NCBI GenBank assembly: GCA_019415505.1
Contig: DXZC01000104.1
Coordinates: 1 to 7,765, forward strand
Reading direction: 5' to 3'
Length of the DNA: 7,765 nucleotides
From: Peptococcaceae bacterium
GTDB taxonomy: Bacteria; Bacillota; Dehalobacteriia; UBA7702
A program made the position numbers and the translations under genes. The notes below the pieces were generated by a model. That model saw nothing but the letters and a program-made list of their open reading frames with translations, had not been told where the DNA came from and did no database searches. Shown one piece after another: positions 1-5,328 of this stretch (the stretch's first letter is position 1; each line of letters begins with the position of its first letter).

Positions 1-15
1 GTGTATAAGAGACAG
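1..15. other. Residual Nextera/Tn5 transposase adapter (artefact)
   Basis: The first 15 bases, gtgtataagagacag, are identical to the 3' part of the 19-bp Tn5 mosaic end used in Nextera library adapters. They interrupt the livG reading frame exactly where LivG proteins should continue, so they are technical sequence left at a contig end and not biology. Genuine sequence appears to begin at about base 16. Confidence 0.93.
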
Positions 16-322
16 CGTTATCTAACACCGTTAAATCGTTGAACAGACGGATATTCTGAAAGGTGCGGCCAAAACCCATTTTTGTGATGTTATAGGGCTT
101 CATGCCGCCGATATCCTTAGTTTTGCCCTTGTGGTTTACTAGGATCTTACCGGAGGTGGGGACATAAACGCCGGTAATAAGATTGAAGAGGGTGGTTTTA
201 CCGGCGCCATTAGGGCCGATAAGGCCAATAAGCTCCCCTTCCTCAATGGTTATATTGGCGTTGGAAACGGCGGTCAGGCCACCAAAGGACTTGGTAAGAT
301 TTTCTACTGATAATAATGCCAT
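16..322 (-). CDS. livG: Branched-chain amino acid ABC transporter ATP-binding protein LivG (N-terminal part)
   Basis: ATPase subunit of the high-affinity leucine/isoleucine/valine importer; it sits on the cytoplasmic face of the LivH-LivM permease and powers uptake. About 102 N-terminal residues are present, starting at an ATG at 322. The Walker A motif GPNGAGKTT is at residues 36-44, and the Q-loop glutamine lies in GRTFQNIRLF at about residue 89, a sequence very typical of LivG. The signature motif, Walker B and the C-terminal tail that marks LivG against LivF fall beyond the contig end. The gene starts 12 bases after the livM stop, and its ribosome binding site GGAGG overlaps the end of that stop region (TAAGGAGG), so it is co-translated with livM. 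LivF is the alternative, but the N-terminal sequence and the order H-M-G favour LivG. Confidence 0.93.
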
Positions 323-334
323 ATCGTTACCTCC

Positions 335-1345
335 TTAGTCCCTTTCCTTATTTTTGCGGCTAAATTTACTGCGGATACTGGCGCCTTTTTCACGCCAATA
401 AGCCCCTAAGAACATATCCATGGACAGTTCCTTGGTGCCCATAAGGCCCTGGGGCCGGAAGAGCATGATTATAATTAGCAGGGCTGAGTAAATTACCATT
501 CTCAATTCGGCAAAATCCTGTAAATAAGCGTTGACAAATCCCAAAAGCACTGCTGCTACCACAGAACCGGAGATACTGCCCATACCGCCTAACACTACGA
601 TAATGAGAAAATCAATAGATTTCATAAAGCCAAAGGCTACCGGCTGGATAATATAAAAAGTGGAGGCGTAAAGTGCGCCGCCTACCCCGGCTATGAAGGA
701 ACTAAGGGTAAAGGCTATAATTTTATACTTGGTGGTATTAATGCCCATGGCCTCTGAGGCAATTTCATCCTCGCGAATGGAGATGCAAGCCCGGCCATAG
801 GAGGAACGGATAAAGTTCCTTATGATTAATATAGTTATAACCGTAAACCCGAAGATCCAGGCCCAATTGGTATATCTTTGGTAGACAAAAAGCCCGGCCG
901 CGCCATTGGTAATTTTTAAGTTCACCACAATTATGCGGATAATTTCCGCTAGACCCAAGGTGGCGATTGCCAAGTAGTCGCCTTTTAAGCGCAAGGTAGG
1001 GAAGCCAATAATGCAGCCCACGATTGCGGCTAAGGCGCCACCGGCCAGAATGCCTAAAAGGAAGCCAGCGGTGTTGCTTATCTGCATAATAATTAGGGCC
1101 GCAGTATAAGCGCCAATGGCCATAAAGCCGGCGTGGCCCAGAGAGAATTGGCCGGTAAAACCGGTAATAAGATTTAAGCTTACCGCCATTATGATATTTA
1201 TGCACATCAGAAAGAGAATATCCTGATAATAGGTGGTAATTATACCGTTGGTAATGAGAATTTGCACTACCAGAAAAAATATTACTAAGGCGGCTACGCC
1301 AATAACGCCCCTGGCGGTTTTATTTTTGACAATATTTTTAGCCAT
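335..1345 (-). CDS. livM: Branched-chain amino acid ABC transporter permease LivM
   Basis: One of the two membrane permeases of the Liv importer, forming the channel together with LivH. I place the start at the ATG at 1345 (MAKNIVKNK), giving 336 residues. An AAGG ribosome binding site lies 9 bases upstream, and this start leaves 4 bases after the livH stop. An upstream TTG at 1378 would overlap livH and add a charged tail with no ribosome binding site of its own. The protein is strongly hydrophobic. It has the family segment SLNLITGFTGQFSLGHAGF (residues 56-74), the EAA-like cytoplasmic loop around residues 188-229 (SIREDEIASEAMGIN, then SSFIAGVGGALYAS), the VVLGGMGSISGSVVAA stretch (about 250-265) and the usual end LFRPQGLMG (about 295-303). 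Length is normal for Bacillota LivM, which lacks the long N-terminal extension of the E. coli protein. Confidence 0.95.
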   Translation of the reverse strand: MAKNIVKNKTARGVIGVAALVIFFLVVQILITNGIITTYYQDILFLMCINIIMAVSLNLITGFTGQFSLGHAGFMAIGAYTAALIIMQISNTAGFLLGILAGGALAAIVGCIIGFPTLRLKGDYLAIATLGLAEIIRIIVVNLKITNGAAGLFVYQRYTNWAWIFGFTVITILIIRNFIRSSYGRACISIREDEIASEAMGINTTKYKIIAFTLSSFIAGVGGALYASTFYIIQPVAFGFMKSIDFLIIVVLGGMGSISGSVVAAVLLGFVNAYLQDFAELRMVIYSALLIIIMLFRPQGLMGTKELSMDMFLGAYWREKGASIRSKFSRKNKERD

Positions 1346-1349
1346 ATGC

Positions 1350-2237
1350 TCACACCTTCTCTTTCGTGTTTCTGCCAAGAAGGCCCGAGGGTTTGATAAT
1401 TAGAACCAAAATTAAAATACCATAGACCACGGCGTCCTTAAAAAGGGAACCATTGGGCACATAACCGGATACCATGGTTTCGGCTACGCCCATGGTAAGG
1501 CCGCCGACCATAGCCCCGGGAATACTGCCAATGCCGCCGAAAACCGCGGCCACAAATGCCTTTAGCCCTGGCGTCATCCCCATAAGCGGGTTAATGGAGG
1601 TATAATATATACCAAACAATACCCCTGCAGCCCCAGCTAAGGCGGAGCCAATGGCGAAGGTGTAGGAGATTGTCCGGTTAACGCTAATCCCCATAAGCTG
1701 GGCGGCGTTTTTATCAATAGAAACTGCCCGCATAGCTTTACCAACCTTTGTTTTATGGACAATAAATTGTAAAGCCACCATAAGGACTATAGTAATAACG
1801 ATAATATATATTTGCTGCATGGAGATTAAAATGTCGCCAATATGAAAAACTTTGTTGGACAGGACGTCGGCTACATAGCCACGCTTGTCCGCTCCCACAA
1901 AATACATGGTGGTGTATTCCAGGAAAAAGGATACGCCTATTGCCGTAATTAGCGCGGCAATGCGTGTGGCGTTTCTTAAAGGCTTATAGGCGATTTTTTC
2001 AATTAAGACGCCTAAAACGGTACAAACTGCCATGGCCAGGATTAAAGCGGGAAAGAAGCCTAATTGGGTATATGAGGTTACAGCAAAACCCACATAAGCG
2101 CCAATCATCAGAATATCGCCATGGGCGAAGTTAATAAGGCCGATAATACCGTAAACCATAGTATAGCCCAAGGCGATAAGAGCAAATATACTACCTAGGG
2201 ATATACCGTTGATAACTTGCTGAATAAATGATTCCAA
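1350..2237 (-). CDS. livH: Branched-chain amino acid ABC transporter permease LivH
   Basis: Second permease subunit of the Liv importer, 295 residues. Visible family marks are GLINFAHGDILMIGAY near residues 33-48, the cytoplasmic coupling loop AVSIDKNAAQLMGISVNR (171-188) followed by GSALAGAAGVLFGIYY, the VFGGIGSIPGAMVGG segment (232-246) and the end IIKPSGLLG (280-288). The start codon is TTG at 2237, chosen because GGGAGGTG lies 8 bases upstream at 2246-2253 and the N-terminus MESFIQQVINGISLGSIFAL matches the usual LivH beginning. The gene is second in the operon, separated from livJ by 89 bases that contain a strong hairpin, and is followed after 4 bases by livM. The weak start codon plus the hairpin may both lower permease output relative to the binding protein. 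Confidence 0.95.
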   Translation of the reverse strand: MESFIQQVINGISLGSIFALIALGYTMVYGIIGLINFAHGDILMIGAYVGFAVTSYTQLGFFPALILAMAVCTVLGVLIEKIAYKPLRNATRIAALITAIGVSFFLEYTTMYFVGADKRGYVADVLSNKVFHIGDILISMQQIYIIVITIVLMVALQFIVHKTKVGKAMRAVSIDKNAAQLMGISVNRTISYTFAIGSALAGAAGVLFGIYYTSINPLMGMTPGLKAFVAAVFGGIGSIPGAMVGGLTMGVAETMVSGYVPNGSLFKDAVVYGILILVLIIKPSGLLGRNTKEKV

Positions 2238-2262
2238 AAGCTTAACACCTCCCTAACGGGAT

Positions 2263-2295
2263 AAACTGACAGGCTGAACCTCAGCCTGTCAGTTT
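2263..2295 (-). terminator. Strong intergenic hairpin between livJ and livH (attenuator or 3'-end stabiliser)
   Basis: A perfect 15-bp inverted repeat (2263-2277 with 2281-2295) closes a 3-base loop just after livJ. On the livJ transcript the stem is followed only by TTTATCCC, of which the first three T belong to the stem, so the U-tract is poor. It is therefore more likely a leaky terminator or an RNA-stabilising stem than a full stop. The livH ribosome binding site starts about 9 bases after it. Partial termination or 3'-end protection here would give the usual excess of binding protein over permease; that role is inferred. Confidence 0.75.
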
Positions 2296-2326
2296 TCATT
2301 ACCAAGTAGATTTTTAGTTACTAGTT

Positions 2327-3532
2327 TTATTCCGCAGTTTGGATATCTGTGGCTTCCATTCTTTCGGAGCTGGCGGGAACACCATTTTCCAAACCAATAA
2401 TTACAATACTCTTAATGGGGTTGTGGTTTTCGTCAATGGATATGGTACCTGTTACGCCAGTGAAATCTTTGGTAGAAGCCATAGCTTCTTTAATTTTTTC
2501 CGGTTCAGCGGCGCCAGCGCGTTCAATGGCGTCAGCTACAAAGTAACCGAGGTCATAACCTAAAGCGTTAAAGGCGCTGGGGTCAGCGTTGTATTTGGTT
2601 TTGAACGCTTCTTGGAATTTGGTGACAATTTCGTCCTCATCAATGGGGGAGTAGTGGTTAGTATAATAAACATTGTTCAAGGCTTCCGCACCGGCTAACT
2701 CCAGGAGAGTGGGGCTATCATAGCCATCGCCGCCCATAAAGGGAGCTTCTATGCCGAGGTCGCGGGCTTGTTTAATAATGAGGCCCACTTCGGAATAATA
2801 ACCGGGGAGATAAACAACATCACAATCCATAGATTTTACTTTAGTGAGAATGGCGTTAAAATCAGTATCGCCGCTGACATAGCCTTCTTCCCCGACAATG
2901 CTGCCGCCAGCCGCTTCAAAGGTGGAAGCGAAGTTTTCAGCCAAGCCCTTGGCATAGTCGCTGGAAGTATCCTTTATAATAACGGCTTTGGTGGCTTTGA
3001 GGTTAGAGGAGGCGTAGGCAGCCATAGCCGCGCCTTGGTAAGAATCGGAGAAGCAGGTTTTAAAGACATAGTCATAAACCTTGCCGTCTGATACTGTTAC
3101 ATCCTCTGCTGTAGCGGAAGCGGAAATAATGGGCACCTTGTTGCTTTCCGCCACGGGAATGGTAGCCTTAAAGTTACCGCTGGTAGCGGGGCCAAGTATG
3201 GTTACTACCTGTTCTTGGGTAACTAATTTAGTGGAAACGGAAGTAGCTTCAGTTGCTTCGGATTTGTTATCCAACTTAACGAGCTCAATCTGTTGACCGT
3301 TAACGCCGCCGTTGGCGTTAATTTCTTCGATAGCCAATTCTATACCTTTTACGCTATCTTGTCCGTAGGTGGCTACAGCGCCGCTAAGCTCGTAGTTAAC
3401 ACCCACTTTAATGCCGTCGCCGGAAGCTGCGCCTTCATCGGCGGCTGGTTCTTCACTGTCGTTGCCGCCGCAGCCAGCTAGAGTAAACATAGCCAGGGAT
3501 AAGCAGAACAGTACTGCCAGGAATTTTTTCAT
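2327..3532 (-). CDS. livJ: Branched-chain amino acid ABC transporter substrate-binding lipoprotein LivJ
   Basis: Extracytoplasmic receptor that captures leucine, isoleucine or valine and delivers it to LivHM. With the ATG at 3532 the product is 401 residues. It starts with a lipoprotein signal, MKKFLAVLFCLSLAMFTLAGC, with lipobox LAGC at 18-21 and the lipidated cysteine at 21, followed by an acidic Ala/Glu/Gly linker to about residue 40. The rest is a type I periplasmic-binding fold: IKVGVNYELSGAVATYG (41-57), the ligand-pocket region ILGPATSGNFKATIPVAES (112-130) with PIISASATAE, and GGDGYDSPTLLELAG (267-281). GGAGG lies 9 bases before the ATG. An in-frame extension upstream to 3622 lacks a ribosome binding site and crosses the promoter, so it is not used. 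First gene of the operon. The exact ligand cannot be fixed from sequence; other amides or amino acids are possible for this family. Confidence 0.95.
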   Translation of the reverse strand: MKKFLAVLFCLSLAMFTLAGCGGNDSEEPAADEGAASGDGIKVGVNYELSGAVATYGQDSVKGIELAIEEINANGGVNGQQIELVKLDNKSEATEATSVSTKLVTQEQVVTILGPATSGNFKATIPVAESNKVPIISASATAEDVTVSDGKVYDYVFKTCFSDSYQGAAMAAYASSNLKATKAVIIKDTSSDYAKGLAENFASTFEAAGGSIVGEEGYVSGDTDFNAILTKVKSMDCDVVYLPGYYSEVGLIIKQARDLGIEAPFMGGDGYDSPTLLELAGAEALNNVYYTNHYSPIDEDEIVTKFQEAFKTKYNADPSAFNALGYDLGYFVADAIERAGAAEPEKIKEAMASTKDFTGVTGTISIDENHNPIKSIVIIGLENGVPASSERMEATDIQTAE

Positions 3533-3590
3533 GGTGTTTTTCCTCCTCTTTGTGTTTGATTCTAAAAAATTATGAATGTAATAATATTTA

Positions 3591-3619
3591 ATTCTGCACC
3601 AAACAGTGGCATTTGTCAA
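3591..3619 (-). promoter_or_regulatory. Predicted sigma-A promoter of the liv operon
   Basis: Read on the minus strand, a perfect -35 TTGACA (3619-3614) is followed after exactly 17 bases by CAGAAT (3596-3591), a 4-of-6 match to TATAAT. Transcription would start near 3584, leaving a leader of about 50 bases with GGAGG before the livJ ATG. No riboswitch or attenuator is visible in that leader. Confidence 0.62.
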
Positions 3620-3632
3620 CATAAATTTATTA

Positions 3633-3645
3633 TTTTTACTAAAAA
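3633..3645. promoter_or_regulatory. A/T-rich dyad upstream of the livJ -35 (possible operator)
   Basis: TTTTTA-C-TAAAAA is a perfect 6-1-6 inverted repeat lying just upstream of the livJ -35 box. It overlaps one of two copies of CTAAAAAATT (3639-3648 and 3562-3571) whose starts are 77 bases apart and which flank the promoter. It resembles the CodY box AATTTTCWGAAAATT only loosely (about 10 of 15 in the best alignment). A regulator binding here is inference; such A/T dyads also occur by chance. Confidence 0.25.
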
Positions 3646-3683
3646 ATTTATCCCAAGTCTGATACTGTTTTTACTAGTTAATT

Positions 3684-3713
3684 GTCATATTGTTTCCTGG
3701 TCTAACATAAAAT
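3684..3713 (+). promoter_or_regulatory. Predicted sigma-E (mother-cell) promoter for yabP
   Basis: GTCATATT (3684-3691), 14 bases of spacer, then CATAAAAT (3706-3713). This fits the Bacillus sigma-E pattern of a -35 ending in ATATT and a -10 CATACAAT-like box at that spacing, and sigma-E is the known regulator of yabP in B. subtilis. Caveat: the expected start near 3719-3720 falls inside the AGGAGGTGAT ribosome binding site at 3717-3726, so the leader would be only about 13-16 bases. Confidence 0.6.
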
Positions 3714-3732
3714 ATCAGGAGGTGATAATTTT

Positions 3733-4011
3733 ATGGAAGAAAGAGAACATAATCTTAAAATGGAAGGCCGCAAATATATGCAGATCACCGGGGTTTTACA
3801 GGCTGACAGCAGCGAGGAAAAGTGCGTTAACCTCAAGACAACCATGGGGGATATGGTCATAGAAGGGGAGGGCCTGCAAATACGGCACCTGGATTTAGAG
3901 AGCGGCAACGCCATTGTTGGCGGTAAAGTACACCGCATTACCTACCCCACTAAGGATATGCGGGGCAAGGGGAAAAAAAGAGAGCGCGGCTTGGGCAATC
4001 TCTTTAAATAG
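3733..4011 (+). CDS. yabP: Sporulation protein YabP
   Basis: Small spore-morphogenesis protein of 92 residues, close to the usual 90-100. In B. subtilis YabP is made in the mother cell under sigma-E and, with YabQ, is needed for spore coat or cortex assembly; its biochemical activity is unknown. The family pattern is clear: an N-terminal His-containing strand with GRKYMQITGVLQADS (residues 12-26), CVNLKTTMGDMVIEGEGLQIRH (31-52), LDLESGNAIVGGKVHRITY (53-71), and then a basic, glycine-rich tail ending GLGNLFK. The ATG at 3733 follows AGGAGGTGAT with 6 bases between. It is the first gene of the sporulation/division cluster and is divergent from the liv operon; the S4-domain gene yabO that precedes yabP in B. 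subtilis is absent here. Confidence 0.92.
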   Translation: MEEREHNLKMEGRKYMQITGVLQADSSEEKCVNLKTTMGDMVIEGEGLQIRHLDLESGNAIVGGKVHRITYPTKDMRGKGKKRERGLGNLFK

Positions 4012-4031
4012 ACCTTTGAGAGGTGAAAAAT

Positions 4032-4514
4032 GTGAATGAAGTAGTAAATTTAGCGCTTATTTTCCTGTGGGGCGGTTTGCTGGGCTTTTTTTACCAGATA
4101 ATCGCCGCCGCGGTACAAGGACGCGACAAGCTATCCTATGTTCTTTGGCCTTTAGGCGGAGTACTCTTCTTTTTTGCCACTGCCTGGTTTCTCTTTTGCT
4201 TGGATCAAGGCGCGGTGGGCCTATATGGTTTCCCTGTGATGGTTTTAGGCTTTTTTCTCTATTTATACTTTCTCCGGGGCAGGGCGGCAAAAATTTTTTC
4301 ACCTGTGGCCCGGCTGGTCTCTGGTTTATTGCGGTTGCCCTTTACTGTGGTCGGGCATATAGTAGCTGTAATTATTTTGCCTTTGGGCTGGCTGGTTAAC
4401 AGGACTGCGGCGTTATTGGGGATTTTTGGGTCTTGGGGCCAAAAATTGAAGCCCCGCCGGCGAAAGCCGCGTTTAACGGAAGATAATAATTGTGACGAGG
4501 TAGGTACAGTGTGA
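4032..4514 (+). CDS. yabQ: Spore cortex/coat biosynthesis membrane protein YabQ
   Basis: Integral membrane protein of about 160 residues belonging to the YabQ sporulation family, which in B. subtilis localises around the forespore and is needed for cortex formation. I choose the GTG at 4032 (MNEVVNLALIFLWGGLLGFFYQ) because GAGAGGTG at 4018-4025 sits 6 bases upstream of it; the earlier in-frame GTG at 4023 lies inside that ribosome binding site. Hydrophobic segments lie near residues 5-27, 34-56 and 61-84, with a fourth stretch near 100-130. The N-terminal helix followed by YQ and a polar loop is typical of the family. The C-terminus is basic (KPRRRKPR) and then acidic. The gene starts 20 bases after yabP, and its stop overlaps the next gene's start (TGATG), so the genes are translationally coupled. 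Confidence 0.88.
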   Translation: MNEVVNLALIFLWGGLLGFFYQIIAAAVQGRDKLSYVLWPLGGVLFFFATAWFLFCLDQGAVGLYGFPVMVLGFFLYLYFLRGRAAKIFSPVARLVSGLLRLPFTVVGHIVAVIILPLGWLVNRTAALLGIFGSWGQKLKPRRRKPRLTEDNNCDEVGTV

Positions 4515-4780
4515 TGGAAAAAATAAAATGGCTGATTGTTTGTTTTTTATTGGTTTCAGTTTTAGGTTTTGGCGAGCAGATTACTAAGATTAACAACCTG
4601 AATGAGACGCTAAGCCAGTTGCAGGCGGCCAAAGAGTCCGGCGCCCAAGAAACCGTTGACCTGCAACAGGAGGTTGAGGAATTGGAAAATCTCAGTTATG
4701 TGGAGATTTTGGCCCGGGAAAAGCTCAACATGGTTTACCCCGGCGAAACCCTATATGTGAAGGTCGTTAGCCGTGAATAA
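4514..4780 (+). CDS. divIC: Septum formation initiator, DivIC/FtsB family
   Basis: Bitopic cell-division protein of 88 residues. The family acts with FtsL and DivIB/FtsQ in the divisome, linking early ring assembly to septal wall synthesis. Seen here: a very short cytoplasmic N-terminus (MEKIK), one membrane helix at about residues 6-20, a heptad-like coiled coil from about 23 to 60 (ITKINNLNETLSQLQ, then LQQEVEELENL) and the conserved juxta-coil end YVEILAREKLNMVYPGETLYVKV (about 62-84). The ATG at 4514 overlaps the yabQ stop by one base; a GTG one codon earlier is possible but less likely. The order yabP-yabQ-divIC-yabR matches B. subtilis, which supports DivIC rather than another small coiled-coil protein. 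It lacks the longer basic cytoplasmic tail of Bacillus DivIC, so it is nearer FtsB in size. Confidence 0.88.
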   Translation: MEKIKWLIVCFLLVSVLGFGEQITKINNLNETLSQLQAAKESGAQETVDLQQEVEELENLSYVEILAREKLNMVYPGETLYVKVVSRE

Positions 4781-4813
4781 GAGCAGGAGGTCAATAGCTG
4801 CCTTTTAAATTCA

Positions 4814-4842
4814 TTGACACTGCCGCTTTTTTACAATATAAT
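4814..4842 (+). promoter_or_regulatory. Perfect consensus sigma-A promoter for yabR
   Basis: TTGACA (4814-4819), a 17-base spacer and TATAAT (4837-4842) match the vegetative consensus at all 12 positions. Transcription should start near 4849, giving a leader of about 28 bases that contains AGGAGGA. It separates expression of yabR and the following phosphatase gene from the sporulation genes upstream. No convincing terminator lies between divIC and this promoter. Confidence 0.85.
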
Positions 4843-4877
4843 TATTTAAAGTACATGATTTTTAGGAGGACAGCGGT

Positions 4878-5294
4878 TTGGAACTGGCGGTCGGCGATAT
4901 TGTAGACGGAAAAGTCACAGGTATTACTAAATTCGGGGCTTTTGTGGAAATACCCGGTAAGAAAGTGGGCCTTGTGCATATTTCCGAGGTTTCTCACGGT
5001 TATGTAAAGGACGTTAATGATTTTCTCAAGACAGATGATGAAGTTAAGGTTAAAATTATGAAAATGGACGGGGGCAAGATTAGCCTTTCCGTAAAGGCCA
5101 CTCAGCCTCCGCCGGCACGGGAACAGGCTGCCAAAACCCGGCAGCACAACGCCGGGCCGGAATTTGGCGGTAAAAAAGAGAGCCGCAAGGAACCCCACAC
5201 CTTTGAGGACATGATGAAAAAGTTCATGCAGGATAGTAACGAAAGGCAGGGGGAAGTAAAACGTAACAAAGAGGCCAAGAAAGGCTTCAGGTAA
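4878..5294 (+). CDS. yabR: S1 domain RNA-binding protein (YabR-like)
   Basis: Probable RNA-binding protein of 138 residues. Residues 1-74 form one S1 domain, VGDIVDGKVTGITKFGAFVEI followed by VGLVHISEVSHGYVKDVNDFL and VKVKIMKMDGGKISLSVKAT, the same layout as the S1 repeats of polynucleotide phosphorylase and ribosomal protein S1. Residues 75-138 are low-complexity, proline- and lysine/arginine-rich, and probably disordered, with a short amphipathic piece TFEDMMKKFMQDS. The start is TTG at 4878, supported by AGGAGGA at 4864-4870, 7 bases upstream. In B. subtilis the same gene follows divIC; its exact RNA targets are unknown, though the family is linked to ribosome or general stress functions. 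It has its own perfect vegetative promoter. Confidence 0.9.
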   Translation: MELAVGDIVDGKVTGITKFGAFVEIPGKKVGLVHISEVSHGYVKDVNDFLKTDDEVKVKIMKMDGGKISLSVKATQPPPAREQAAKTRQHNAGPEFGGKKESRKEPHTFEDMMKKFMQDSNERQGEVKRNKEAKKGFR

Positions 5295-5328
5295 CAGGTG
5301 ATAGGTAAGACAGGTAAGAAGGGGAATT

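Noticed and set aside
765..1205. Minus-strand frame inside livM
   Set aside because: Out-of-frame shadow of livM with basic, low-quality composition.
3572..3862. 96-codon plus-strand open frame across the livJ-yabP gap
   Set aside because: It crosses both promoters and runs into yabP in another frame; there is no ribosome binding site or protein-like composition.
4067..4399. Plus- and minus-strand frames overlapping yabQ
   Set aside because: Alternative frames of the yabQ coding sequence without start signals; YabQ itself has the expected membrane profile and operon context.
4781..4806. Possible weak terminator after divIC (GCAG with CTGC, then CTTTT)
   Set aside because: Only four base pairs with a loop of about 11 bases and a short T run; too weak to call.
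5291..5324. Short AGGTAA/ACAGGT repeats between yabR and the phosphatase gene
   Set aside because: Simple degenerate repeats in a 34-base gap that contributes only the ribosome binding site; no structure or length to support a function.
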